Shown here: positions 8,877 through 17,058 of the stretch, in pieces
How positions within the stretch are numbered: position 1 is the stretch's first letter
Layout: each line of letters opens with the position of its first letter
Assembly (NCBI GenBank): GCA_050011775.1
Contig: JBEKIL010000001.1
Location: 310,001 to 374,000, forward strand
Direction of reading: 5' to 3'
Source: CAVZMI01 sp050011775
GTDB taxonomy: Bacteria; Bacteroidota; Ignavibacteria; UBA10030; CAVZMI01
DNA length: 64,000 nt
Position numbers and translations under genes: made by a program
The notes under the pieces: model-generated
The model's database searches: none
What the model was told of the DNA's origin: nothing
What the model saw: only the letters and a program-made list of their open reading frames with translations

Positions 8877-9605
8877 ATGAAAAAGAAATTTTTCTTCCGT
8901 ATTCTTGCCGCAGTTCTTCCGGTGCTGTGTGCAGTGGCAGTAACGGCAATGATGCTGTACCCTCCGGATGCACAGCCGATTGCCATAATTATGAAAATCA
9001 TTAAAGACGATGTTCATCGCAGAACACCGGGCAGCGACTGGCAAAAAGCAAAGCGGGGCGATCGACTTGCGTCAAAGGATAATCTAAAAACAGGACCAAA
9101 CGCATTTGCGGTTGTGAAGTTTAATGATAACACACTCCTCAAAGTACGTCCGAATTCTGAAATCACCATTGCCGGTGAAATTGCGGGTAACGTATTTTCA
9201 AAAAGCGTCGAGCTCAGCCGGGGCGGAACAGATTTCGATGTGAACAAACAGGAGAAGGAGAAATTCGAATTTACAACACCGACATCGGTTGCATCAATTC
9301 GTGGATCGAAGGGACGATTTACAACGGATAAGGACAGCTCGGATTATCTGTTTATGACTCATGGATTGGCGGTTCTGCTGAATCTCCTGTCTCAAAAATC
9401 AACCGAGGTTGGCACAGGACAGGTTGGTATCTCCTATCGGGATGGAAGAATTGAAATCCGCATCATAACGCGAGAAGAGCAAAGCGATCTTCAGGATACA
9501 GGACAACTTCTCGAGGGAGGTGGTTCCCAGGATTACGAAATGGATTTCAAGGATAACCAGGGACAAAACCACAAATTGAAAATAGGGGTTCAGAAAAAGA
9601 AATAA
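8877..9605 (+). CDS. FecR-domain protein
   Basis: 242 residues with an N-terminal signal anchor (KKKFFFRILAAVLPVLCAVAV). A FecR domain follows, roughly residues 50-150: GDRLASKDNLKTGPNAFAVV, then FNDNTLLKVRPNSEITI and TPTSVASIRGSKGRF. FecR domains are beta-rich and in many bacteria serve as secreted sensors or structural modules rather than FecI regulators. No FecI-type sigma gene is adjacent. An upstream ATG at 8857 reads only seven codons before a stop, so 8877 is the start. The C-terminus is lysine-rich (LKIGVQKKK). Confidence 0.75.
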   Translation: MKKKFFFRILAAVLPVLCAVAVTAMMLYPPDAQPIAIIMKIIKDDVHRRTPGSDWQKAKRGDRLASKDNLKTGPNAFAVVKFNDNTLLKVRPNSEITIAGEIAGNVFSKSVELSRGGTDFDVNKQEKEKFEFTTPTSVASIRGSKGRFTTDKDSSDYLFMTHGLAVLLNLLSQKSTEVGTGQVGISYRDGRIEIRIITREEQSDLQDTGQLLEGGGSQDYEMDFKDNQGQNHKLKIGVQKKK

Positions 9606-9648
9606 ACTAAGAAATACATATCGCGATACAATTCAGCTTGTTACATTA

Positions 9649-9703
9649 ACAGGGGGCAAAGATAGACGGAAGCATTATAAAGCGTTTATCTGAAGCCCCC
9701 TGT
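9649..9703. terminator. Strong hairpin after the FecR gene (possible terminator)
   Basis: ACAGGGGGC (9649-9657) pairs perfectly with GCCCCCTGT (9695-9703). Inside, AGATA pairs with TATCT and ACG with CGT, leaving a 14-base loop. No T-run follows, so it could be a factor-dependent terminator or an mRNA 3'-end stabiliser rather than a classic intrinsic terminator. Confidence 0.45.
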
Positions 9704-9745
9704 GTCATTTCATAGGCCATTGAGTTTGATTAAAAAGAAATTCTG

Positions 9746-9775
9746 TTGGAACGAAGTGAATTTTTCATGTATATT
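9746..9775 (+). promoter_or_regulatory. Promoter of the glycosyltransferase gene
   Basis: TTGGAA (9746-9751), an 18-base spacer and TATATT (9770-9775). The predicted start site is about two bases before the ATG at 9784, suggesting a leaderless message. Confidence 0.5.
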
Positions 9776-9783
9776 TTCTTGAT

Positions 9784-10899
9784 ATGAATACACAGCTTCG
9801 TATAGCGCTTGTACACGACTGGCTCACTTCGATGCGAGGAGGGGAAAAATGTGTTGAAGTTCTCTGCGAACTCTATCCCGATGCAGTGCTTCACACATTG
9901 CTGCATATTCCTGGAAGCGTTTCACCGACCATTGAACATATGCAGATCCGAACCTCCTTTATTCAAAAGCTTCCACACGCTGAGCGTTTCTATCGGCACT
10001 ATCTACCGCTGTTCCCTGCTGCAATCGGGCATTTTGACATGAGCGAATTCGATGTAATCATATCGTCAAGTCATTGTGCGGCCAAAGGAATTCGCCCGCG
10101 CCCAGGTGCATTACATATTTGCTATTGCCATACACCGATGCGTTATGTGTGGGACATGTACGATGATTATTTTGGGCCGGGTCGGGCAAGCGTCTCCGTG
10201 CGTAGAGCAATGAAAATTATCCGCCCATATCTCCAGCGATGGGACGTAAAATCATCGGCTCGTGTCGATCAATTTGTGGCAAATTCCACTTTCGTTCGGG
10301 AACGAATCCAGCGTATCTATCATCGGGAGGCGAATGTCATTTATCCTCCGGTTGAGGTCTCGAGGTTTAATACATCGAATATTGATGAAGGATTTTTCCT
10401 CGTAGTGGGTGCATTGGTACCCTATAAACGCATTGATCTGGCAATTGATGTCTGTAATGCAATGAAACGGAATCTTGTAATTGCCGGAAACGGACCGGAA
10501 GAAACAGCGCTCCGTTCACGTGCAGGTGAAACGGTGACATTAGTCGGCTGGAGGAATGACGAAGAGATCGCCGGTCTATACCAGCGATGCACGGCACTGT
10601 TATTTCCCGGTATCGATGATTTTGGTATTGTTCCGCTCGAAGCAATGGCCAGCGGAAAACCTGTTATCGCATATGGAAAGGGAGGAGCACTTGAGACCAT
10701 AATTGAGGGTGTTACAGGAACATTTTTTTATGATCAGACACCGGCAAACTTCAGCGAAGCCATCAGGCGTTTTGAATCGCTTTCTTTTGATCCTCACCGG
10801 ATCAGAATGCATTCAATTTCATTTGACCGGTCGGTATACAAATCTGCCATGCAAAAATTCATCGTCGATCAAATCCATCATCATTGGGAAGAAAAATAG
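9784..10899 (+). CDS. Family 4 glycosyltransferase
   Basis: A 371-residue GT-B fold glycosyltransferase. It begins IALVHDWLTSMRGGEKCVEVL (Gly-rich N-domain motif). A mid-region FVANSTFVRERIQRIY precedes the donor-binding domain (VVGALVPYKRIDLAIDV). NLVIAGNGPEE and the signature FGIVPLEAMASGKPVIAYG, with the E-x7-E type nucleotide-sugar-binding pair, lie at ~280-300. It transfers a sugar from a nucleotide donor, presumably to a surface glycan or lipid-linked precursor; the acceptor is unknown. It stands alone, without a polysaccharide cluster. No Shine-Dalgarno sequence is visible, in keeping with the promoter position. Confidence 0.9.
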   Translation: MNTQLRIALVHDWLTSMRGGEKCVEVLCELYPDAVLHTLLHIPGSVSPTIEHMQIRTSFIQKLPHAERFYRHYLPLFPAAIGHFDMSEFDVIISSSHCAAKGIRPRPGALHICYCHTPMRYVWDMYDDYFGPGRASVSVRRAMKIIRPYLQRWDVKSSARVDQFVANSTFVRERIQRIYHREANVIYPPVEVSRFNTSNIDEGFFLVVGALVPYKRIDLAIDVCNAMKRNLVIAGNGPEETALRSRAGETVTLVGWRNDEEIAGLYQRCTALLFPGIDDFGIVPLEAMASGKPVIAYGKGGALETIIEGVTGTFFYDQTPANFSEAIRRFESLSFDPHRIRMHSISFDRSVYKSAMQKFIVDQIHHHWEEK

Positions 10900-11072
10900 A
10901 TAATCGGGATAAATGGCCATTCATGTAGAGGATAGCCAGAGCGAAACAAATTATGAATTAAAACCAAAAGAAGAAAAAACATGGTCATACCTGTTCTAAA
11001 TCTGTTTATTATAAATTAGCAAAGGAATTCAATAAAACGAACAGACTTCGAATACATAATAATATTCTGGCG

Positions 11073-12614
11073 TTGGTATTTCTTCTTTCATTGATCGGAT
11101 GCGGTATTTTTGGATCGGTGGAGGATGAAGATCGGGGACTGGATGTCGTCACTGCCTCTCTCGTGAAGCGCTATGTCGATGTTCTGGCTTCCGATTCGAT
11201 GATGGGACGCAATACTCCAAGTTCGCAGCTCAATTCGGCCGCTCAATTTATTGCCGATGAATTTAAATCCGACGGTCTCGAAGCGTTCCGTGAGAGTTAT
11301 TTTCAGCAGTTTGGATTGAATATTATCAATCTCGGGAATGATAACCGGCTCCGCATAACGAAGGATGGTAAGGAACAATCATATACATTGAAAAGTGAAT
11401 TTGTTCCGTTTGAGATGACCGCAAACAGAGACGCATCAGGACCAATCGTCTTTGCGGGATATGGAATTACTGCGCCGGAATATCAGTATGATGATTATGC
11501 AAAAATCGATGTACGGGGAAAAATCGTTGTTGTTCTCCGGCATGAGCCGTGTGAGGATGATCCGAATTCCAGGTTCGACGGAAAAAATTCAACTCAGTAT
11601 TCGAATATTGACGAAAAAGCCGGCATTGCGATGGAGCATGGTGCGGCTGCTCTTTTTGTTGTTACCGATCCTTTGAATCACAGTAATCTAATACCGCGAG
11701 GTTTTCCCTGGCCGTCTCTGTCAAAGGTAATACCAGTCGACGCGCTGCCGATGACACTCGGTGTCGAAGAATCGAAAAAAATACCTGTGGTGCATGTCGG
11801 TACTGAAGTTATTAAACAACTCTTCGGTGGCATTGAGGCATTGAAAGCACTTCAGGCTCGCATCGACAGTACGATGACTCCACAGTCGTTTTCCATTCCG
11901 GGCGCAAACGGTTATGTGAAAACTTCTACAACAATAAGGAAATTCACGACGCAGAATGTACTCGGATACTGTGAGGGCTCTGATCCGGAATTGAAAAACG
12001 AACTGCTTATAATCGGAGCTCATTACGATCATATTGGATATAAGAAAGGGGTAGCGATCGGACAGGATTCTATCTATAACGGCGCTGATGATAATGCATC
12101 GGGGACGAGTGGAATGATGGCTCTCGCAAAAGCGTTCGGGACATTGGAGCAAAAGCCGAAACGAAGTATTCTTTTTATCGCTTTTGCCGGAGAAGAAGAA
12201 GGGCTTCTCGGTTCTCTGGCTTACGTCGGAAATCCCCTCTACCCGCTTGATAAAACCGTTGCAATGCTGAACCTCGACATGATCGGCCGTAACAGTATTG
12301 ACAGTCTGTACCTGATCGGATATTCAATCAGTCCGGATATTGTCAGAATTACACAGGCGGAAAATCGCTATGTTGGCTTTAAATTTGGATATTCACAGGA
12401 ATATTTTCTATTCAGCGGTGATCAGTATCCTTTTATTCAGAAGAAAATCCCGATTCTTTTCTATCACAGCGGTCTACATGCAGACTACCATCAGGTGAGC
12501 GACGAATCAAATCGTATTAACTATTATAAATTAGCCCGAGTTGCACGGCTCGTGTTCCGAACGGCCATGCATATTGCCGACGAACATGAATATTATCATA
12601 TTACACCTAAATAA
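11073..12614 (+). CDS. M28-family metallopeptidase lipoprotein with PA domain
   Basis: A secreted zinc aminopeptidase-like protein. The N-terminal hydrophobic run ends in a lipobox (LSLIGC). A PA domain lies at about 110-215 (GPIVFAGYGITAPEYQYDDY). The M28 catalytic domain follows, with ligands in HYDHIG, the NGADDNASGTSG segment, the general base in AGEEEGLLGS, NLDMIGR and a late His (HSGLHADYHQVSDE). The start codon is uncertain. The frame has no ATG or GTG, only TTG at 11073. The frame stays open back to 10962 and encodes a basic stretch (NKTNRLRIHNN) directly before the hydrophobic core, as expected of a signal peptide n-region. Translation may begin upstream at a rare codon, or the sequence may contain an error. 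Confidence 0.85.
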   Translation: MVFLLSLIGCGIFGSVEDEDRGLDVVTASLVKRYVDVLASDSMMGRNTPSSQLNSAAQFIADEFKSDGLEAFRESYFQQFGLNIINLGNDNRLRITKDGKEQSYTLKSEFVPFEMTANRDASGPIVFAGYGITAPEYQYDDYAKIDVRGKIVVVLRHEPCEDDPNSRFDGKNSTQYSNIDEKAGIAMEHGAAALFVVTDPLNHSNLIPRGFPWPSLSKVIPVDALPMTLGVEESKKIPVVHVGTEVIKQLFGGIEALKALQARIDSTMTPQSFSIPGANGYVKTSTTIRKFTTQNVLGYCEGSDPELKNELLIIGAHYDHIGYKKGVAIGQDSIYNGADDNASGTSGMMALAKAFGTLEQKPKRSILFIAFAGEEEGLLGSLAYVGNPLYPLDKTVAMLNLDMIGRNSIDSLYLIGYSISPDIVRITQAENRYVGFKFGYSQEYFLFSGDQYPFIQKKIPILFYHSGLHADYHQVSDESNRINYYKLARVARLVFRTAMHIADEHEYYHITPK

Positions 12615-12631
12615 TTTTCTCAGGAGGATAT

Positions 12632-13462
12632 ATGAAAAAAGCAGTGAACATCATGTTGATTATGTGTATTGTCATGTCGATGGTGGTCTATGCGCAGGGA
12701 ATTAAGCTTGAGTACAAATTTGAAAAAGGTAAAACCTATCGTTATCGAGATATTTTGGAGGCAAAATCGACGCAGGAGATGATGGGGCGGGAAATAAAAA
12801 CCGAAATACAAGGCATAAATGTCGTCCGCGTAATGGGTGATTCTCTGAATCCGGACGGTTCGATGGCGTTAATTGCAACAACTGATTCTGCCGTAATGTC
12901 TATAAAAGCACCGGGAATGGATACAACTCAAACTCAGGCTAATGTAATCGGGAAAAAATTCCGTATGAACGTTGCGAAAAACGGAAGAGTGAGTAATTTT
13001 ACATCGTTAAATACCATGGAAGGTGAAGAAGGGGAATCGATGCAAAACCAGCTAGGGCATTATCCGCTGTTGGGTGAAAATCCTGTCACTATCGGATCAA
13101 CGTGGAACGCCTCAACGATCGATACAGTAGAACAAAAGCAATTTGGCGGAAAACTTATCACTGATACAAAGGAAGAATATAAAATTGTCGGGAAAGAAAT
13201 GAAAAACGGATACGATTGTTTTACAATAGCATCAACCGGGAAGTTTAGTATTGCAGGAAAAGGATCGATGATGGGAATGGATCTTCATATTGAGGGAACG
13301 GGAAAAACAGATGGAATGATTTTCTTCAATCCGGCTCAAGGAATTGTCGTTGCTTCCGAGTCGAACGTCGATATGGATATGACAATAGCAACGACGGGTC
13401 AGACACCGATGGTCATACCAACGACGCAGTCGATGAAAATCACGCGTTCATTAATTCCATGA
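12632..13462 (+). CDS. Secreted DUF6263-like protein
   Basis: 276 residues behind a strong ribosome binding site (AGGAGG eight bases before the ATG). Signal peptide with cleavage after VVYA. The mature protein is a single beta-rich domain (LEYKFEKGKTYRYRDILEAK at its start, a late segment GKTDGMIFFNPAQGIVV). This layout resembles the DUF6263 family of Bacteroidetes secreted proteins, judged from memory. It is methionine-rich. Its stop overlaps the start of the decarboxylase gene by four bases (ATGA), so the two are translationally coupled, although no functional link is evident. Confidence 0.65.
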   Translation: MKKAVNIMLIMCIVMSMVVYAQGIKLEYKFEKGKTYRYRDILEAKSTQEMMGREIKTEIQGINVVRVMGDSLNPDGSMALIATTDSAVMSIKAPGMDTTQTQANVIGKKFRMNVAKNGRVSNFTSLNTMEGEEGESMQNQLGHYPLLGENPVTIGSTWNASTIDTVEQKQFGGKLITDTKEEYKIVGKEMKNGYDCFTIASTGKFSIAGKGSMMGMDLHIEGTGKTDGMIFFNPAQGIVVASESNVDMDMTIATTGQTPMVIPTTQSMKITRSLIP

Positions 13463-14934
13463 TACCGACACACTCTACCGATATGGATCCGGAAGTTTTC
13501 CGGAGATATGGACATTTGCTTGTCGATTGGGTGACTGATTATCTTGCGCATCCCGAACGATATAATGTCCTTGCAAAGGTCAAGCCGGGCGATATTCAAT
13601 CAGCATTTCCATCGACTCCACCGGAGAAACCCGAGACAATTGATGCTGTGATCGAGGATCTGACAAGGATAATCGCTCCCGGACTCACGCACTGGAATCA
13701 CCCCGGGTTCTTTGCGTACTTCGGTATCACGGCGAGCGGACCGGGTATTCTCGGAGAGCTTCTCAGCGCTGCATTCAACACCAATGTAATGCTGTGGAAA
13801 ACCGGACCTGCAGCGGCTGAGCTTGAATATGTCGTACTCAATTGGCTTCGTCAGCTTCTAAAACTTCCCTCAGGACTATTCGGCATTATTAATGATACGG
13901 CCTCGGTTTCAAGCCTTGTCGCAATTGCCGCTGCTCGTGAGGCAATAGACGCCAAGATTCGAGAGAGAGGAATGGCCGGACGAACGGATCTTCCGCAGCT
14001 ACGACTTTATACTTCAGATCAGGCGCATTCATCGATTGAGAAAGGGGCAATTGTGCTGGGTATCGGTCAGGAAGGAGTCTGCAAAATTCCGGTTGATGCC
14101 GAGTTCAGAATGCGGGTTGATTTACTGGAGAAAGCAATTCAAGAGGATATTGCCGCGAAGCGCAAACCGTTTTGTATTGTTGCAACTGTCGGCACGACAT
14201 CGACAACCAGCGTAGACCCTATTCCGTACATCGCCGACGTTGCAGCCCGGTACAATCTGTGGCTTCATGTGGATGGTGCATATGCAGGAGTCTCGGGAAT
14301 GATTCCGGGAATGGAGTGGGTACTCGCCGGGGTTGATCGGGCCGATTCTCTTGTTGTGAATCCGCATAAATGGCTTTTTGTCCCGATCGATCTTAGCGTA
14401 TTATATTGTCGTAAACCCGAGATTCTGCGTCGTGCATTCAGTCTGGTTCCCGAGTATCTTCGTACTGCGGAAGAAGACCGTGTGATTAATTATATGGATT
14501 ATGGAATTCAACTCGGCCGGCGGTTCAGGGCACTCAAATTGTGGATGGTAATACGGTATTTTGGTGCCGAAGGATTACGCGAACGGTTGCAGGGTCATAT
14601 CGAACTCGGACAGATTTTTAAAAAATGGGTGGAAGAAGATGTAAACTTTGAATTACTGGCACCGGCTCCATTCAGTGTCGTGTGCTTCCGTTATGTCCCG
14701 TCGACAATACCACAGAATGTTATGAACCGAGAAGAGTATTTAAACGAGCTCAATGAAAAACTACTGACAGCTGTAAATTCAACCGGTGAAGTTTATCTTT
14801 CACATACAAAACTGAATGGGAAATATACCATAAGGATGGCGATCGGAAATCTACGGACGACAGAAACTCATGTAAAACGTGCATGGGTACTTCTACATGA
14901 ACAGGGGCGAAGGTTGGCAGAAGAGAAATTCTGA
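13459..14934 (+). CDS. PLP-dependent group II amino-acid decarboxylase
   Basis: 491 residues, the length of aromatic-L-amino-acid decarboxylases. The PLP-binding lysine is in VNPHKWLFVPIDLS near residue 300. The His of DQAHSSIEKGA stacks on the cofactor, and TVGTTSTTSVDPI and LWLHVDGAYAG carry the usual cofactor contacts. The N-terminal segment THWNHPGFFAYFG is typical of the aromatic decarboxylase branch. It converts an aromatic L-amino acid (tyrosine, tryptophan or DOPA class) to the amine plus CO2; exact substrate not readable. An in-frame ATG at 13483 (MDPEVFRRYG) also fits the family, but the coupled start at 13459 is preferred. Confidence 0.88.
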   Translation: MIPTHSTDMDPEVFRRYGHLLVDWVTDYLAHPERYNVLAKVKPGDIQSAFPSTPPEKPETIDAVIEDLTRIIAPGLTHWNHPGFFAYFGITASGPGILGELLSAAFNTNVMLWKTGPAAAELEYVVLNWLRQLLKLPSGLFGIINDTASVSSLVAIAAAREAIDAKIRERGMAGRTDLPQLRLYTSDQAHSSIEKGAIVLGIGQEGVCKIPVDAEFRMRVDLLEKAIQEDIAAKRKPFCIVATVGTTSTTSVDPIPYIADVAARYNLWLHVDGAYAGVSGMIPGMEWVLAGVDRADSLVVNPHKWLFVPIDLSVLYCRKPEILRRAFSLVPEYLRTAEEDRVINYMDYGIQLGRRFRALKLWMVIRYFGAEGLRERLQGHIELGQIFKKWVEEDVNFELLAPAPFSVVCFRYVPSTIPQNVMNREEYLNELNEKLLTAVNSTGEVYLSHTKLNGKYTIRMAIGNLRTTETHVKRAWVLLHEQGRRLAEEKF

Positions 14935-14995
14935 GATAATAAGACGATTACAATCAAGATGCTTCTCAGGTTACATTTTGAAAAAACGAACCTCA

Positions 14996-15027
14996 AATTT
15001 CTCAATTTTGGTGAGAATTGAGAAATT
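14996..15027. promoter_or_regulatory. 12-bp perfect inverted repeat abutting the M23 promoter
   Basis: AATTTCTCAATT (14996-15007) and its exact reverse complement (15016-15027) are separated by eight bases. The right arm ends two bases before the -35 box. No T-run follows, so an operator for a dimeric regulator is likelier than a terminator for the decarboxylase gene. Confidence 0.5.
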
Positions 15028-15029
15028 CA

Positions 15030-15058
15030 TTGACTATTTTCTCTAAGTTCGATATATT
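15030..15058 (+). promoter_or_regulatory. Promoter of the M23 peptidase-bactofilin operon
   Basis: TTGACT (15030-15035), a 17-base spacer and TATATT (15053-15058). Transcription would start near 15065, which excludes the in-frame TTG at 15018 and supports the ATG at 15102. Confidence 0.65.
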
Positions 15059-15101
15059 CAGTGATGCAAGAACTGCAGCGGACAGTAGAAAAGGGTATGG
15101 A

Positions 15102-15989
15102 ATGCCTTCCGAGAGTATTCACCATAAGAGAAAATCACGGAAATATAACATAGTCGTTATTCCGGATGATGATGCAGGGAAAACGGCTACGTTTCGCGTC
15201 AGGCCGCTGGTTCTGGGAATCATCGTTTGTGTTCTTTTCATTATTATCGGGTCGATTACCTTTGCACTGTTGAATTATACTCCTCTGGCACTTCTGCTCC
15301 CGGTAACAAATCCTGCGCTTGAAGAAAAGTACGGACGGAAAATTGTTTTACTGCAGGAAAAGCTCGACCGGGTGACCAGTGATGTGCTCATTTTGCAGGG
15401 ATATAATTTCAAGCTCCGGAAAGTCCTCGGCGATGAAACAGCACAGGATAGTACGGCGGCAAAGAAAAATCCTACTGCAGAAAATCAACATGGTGGGATT
15501 ACAATAGAAGATGAACGTCTTCCAGTGACATCGATCCAGCAATCGGAAACGTTGAAAACACTCTCTCCATTTAGAAGGGGAACGACGCTTGAAATTCAAA
15601 ATAGCGAGGTGAGCCTTCCCCTGAGTTTTCCCACGCAGGGTTTCATCACGCGGGGGTATGATTCAGCGAAAAGGCATTTTGGTATTGATATAGCAGGGAA
15701 AGTGGGCACGGCGGTCTATGCCGCGGCAGATGGTCATGTGATTTTTGCCGGGTGGACAGTCGACGATGGCAACATGGTTATCATTGCTCATAATAATGGC
15801 TTTGTGACATTCTATAAACATAATCAAGCATTATTGACTGTAAGCAATACGATGGTCAAACGCGGCGAACCGATTGCATTATTGGGAAATTCCGGTAAAA
15901 CAAGTTACGGCCCCCATTTGCATTTTGAAGTATGGTTTAATGGTATGCCGTGTAATCCAGGTGAATATATTGTTAAAGCCCATCTCTGA
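15102..15989 (+). CDS. Membrane-anchored M23 (LytM-type) peptidoglycan endopeptidase
   Basis: 295 residues. A basic cytoplasmic N-terminus is followed by one membrane helix (LGIIVCVLFIIIGSITFALL), a linker with a short coiled-coil (QEKLDRVTSDVLIL), and a C-terminal M23 domain. Zinc and catalytic residues are visible in HFGIDIAG (H-x3-D) and GPHLHFEVWFNG (H-x-H). Active M23 enzymes cut peptide cross-links in peptidoglycan. The start at 15102 has AAGGG upstream and lies downstream of the promoter. The bactofilin gene follows after 21 bases. M23-bactofilin pairs are known in other bacteria to localise wall hydrolysis and shape cells, so that role is inferred here. Confidence 0.9.
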   Translation: MPSESIHHKRKSRKYNIVVIPDDDAGKTATFRVRPLVLGIIVCVLFIIIGSITFALLNYTPLALLLPVTNPALEEKYGRKIVLLQEKLDRVTSDVLILQGYNFKLRKVLGDETAQDSTAAKKNPTAENQHGGITIEDERLPVTSIQQSETLKTLSPFRRGTTLEIQNSEVSLPLSFPTQGFITRGYDSAKRHFGIDIAGKVGTAVYAAADGHVIFAGWTVDDGNMVIIAHNNGFVTFYKHNQALLTVSNTMVKRGEPIALLGNSGKTSYGPHLHFEVWFNGMPCNPGEYIVKAHL

Positions 15990-16010
15990 CTCTGAACAGG
16001 AGGAAAGCCC

Positions 16011-16364
16011 ATGGCTGAAAAAATAATCAGCGTGAAGGATCTCAACCTCATCGGGGTTGGGACGACAATCGAAGGAAAAATCCGCAGCCAGGGAAGCATG
16101 CGAATCGACGGAAAACTCGTCGGGGAGGTTGCGGTGAGCGAAAACATTGCGATTGGTATCACCGGGGATGTTGAAGGCAACATCACAGCCCGGAATATTA
16201 CGGTGGGCGGCAAGGTTCGTGGCAATATTCACGCAGGAGAGAAATTGGTTTTTGAAGGAAAAGCCTCGATTAAGGGAGATGTGCGTGCGGCAAAACTTAT
16301 TGTCGATGAGGGGGCATCATTTGACGGCAACTGTCGCATGACTGATCAACGGCAGCAAGGGTGA
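16011..16364 (+). CDS. Bactofilin (polymer-forming cytoskeletal protein)
   Basis: 117 residues, a typical small bactofilin. It has a short N-terminal tail (MAEKIISVKDLN) and a right-handed beta-helix core with Gly/Ile-rich rungs (GVGTTIEGKIRSQGSMRIDG, then AIGITGDVEGNITARNI and VGGKVRGNIHAGE). It ends in a short disordered tail (MTDQRQQG). Bactofilins self-assemble into nucleotide-independent filaments and recruit wall enzymes. The strong AGGAGG ribosome binding site and the adjacent M23 gene support this pairing. Confidence 0.92.
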   Translation: MAEKIISVKDLNLIGVGTTIEGKIRSQGSMRIDGKLVGEVAVSENIAIGITGDVEGNITARNITVGGKVRGNIHAGEKLVFEGKASIKGDVRAAKLIVDEGASFDGNCRMTDQRQQG

Positions 16365-16386
16365 TTTCACACTCCACGAAAAAATA

Positions 16387-16680
16387 ATGGCACAGCGCGA
16401 TGAGGACCCGTCTTCGGGGAAAGAATCGAAACAATCGGTGCTTCAACAGCTTGCCCCGTACCTTACGATTGGTTTTCAGCTTGCCGCAACGGTAACCATT
16501 TTTTTCTTTGGCGGTCGCTGGCTCGACGGAGAATTCCGTACTGCGCCATGGTGTATGATCGTGATGACGCTAATTGGGATCGTGGGTGCCTTATATAAAT
16601 TTTTTATCACGGTCATTAAACTTGGGAAAAGAGAGGATGAACGATGGAAAACGGGGAATCACAATATAAAAGATTCCTGA
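16387..16680 (+). CDS. atpZ: AtpZ/AtpI-like F0F1-associated membrane protein
   Basis: 97 residues with two predicted membrane helices (LTIGFQLAATVTIFFFGGRWL and CMIVMTLIGIVGALYKFFI) joined by the GGRWLDGEFRT loop that is characteristic of the AtpZ family. The charged N-terminal tail is cytoplasmic. AtpZ/AtpI proteins assist c-ring assembly or Mg2+ handling and usually head ATP-synthase operons, as here. Its C-terminus overlaps the next gene by 37 bases. Confidence 0.8.
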   Translation: MAQRDEDPSSGKESKQSVLQQLAPYLTIGFQLAATVTIFFFGGRWLDGEFRTAPWCMIVMTLIGIVGALYKFFITVIKLGKREDERWKTGNHNIKDS

Positions 16681-17054
16681 CCTCGCTTCCCAAACAAGTA
16701 ATTGCTATACTGGTTCTTGCAGCCATCGGCGGTGTATACCCTATGGCAGTGCACACGTCAAGAGAAACGAACATTGCTCTTATCACCGGTACATTGATGA
16801 GTACGGCAAATGTTCTTCTCGGATATGCAGCAATAGAATATTCCATCGGTAAATCATATACAACTTTCTTAAAGGTCGTTCTGGGGGGAATGGGAATTCG
16901 AATGGCGGTGTTGCTCGGAGGTTTTTTCATCTGTATTAAGGTGTTCCGGCTGCCGATTATTCCGCTGTCAGCATCGCTGTTGTCGTTCTATGGCTTGTAT
17001 TTAATTCTGGAAGTCATATTTATCCAGTTACGAGTCCGTACGAAAAATATATAA
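16644..17054 (+). CDS. Small membrane protein in the ATP synthase operon (AtpI-position)
   Basis: 136 residues with four predicted membrane helices (QVIAILVLAAIGGVYPMAV; ALITGTLMSTANVLLGYAAI; VVLGGMGIRMAVLLGGFFIC; IIPLSASLLSFYGLYLILEV). The topology and position between atpZ and atpB match the second AtpI/UncI-type protein of many F-type operons, but I see no diagnostic motif. It overlaps atpZ by 37 bases and sits 4 bases before atpB, so it is surely co-translated. Confidence 0.7.
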   Translation: MENGESQYKRFLTSLPKQVIAILVLAAIGGVYPMAVHTSRETNIALITGTLMSTANVLLGYAAIEYSIGKSYTTFLKVVLGGMGIRMAVLLGGFFICIKVFRLPIIPLSASLLSFYGLYLILEVIFIQLRVRTKNI

Positions 17055-17058
17055 GTCG

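Noticed and set aside
15018..15101. N-terminal extension of the M23 protein from the TTG at 15018
   Set aside because: The promoter with -10 at 15053-15058 lies within it, so that part is not in the transcript.
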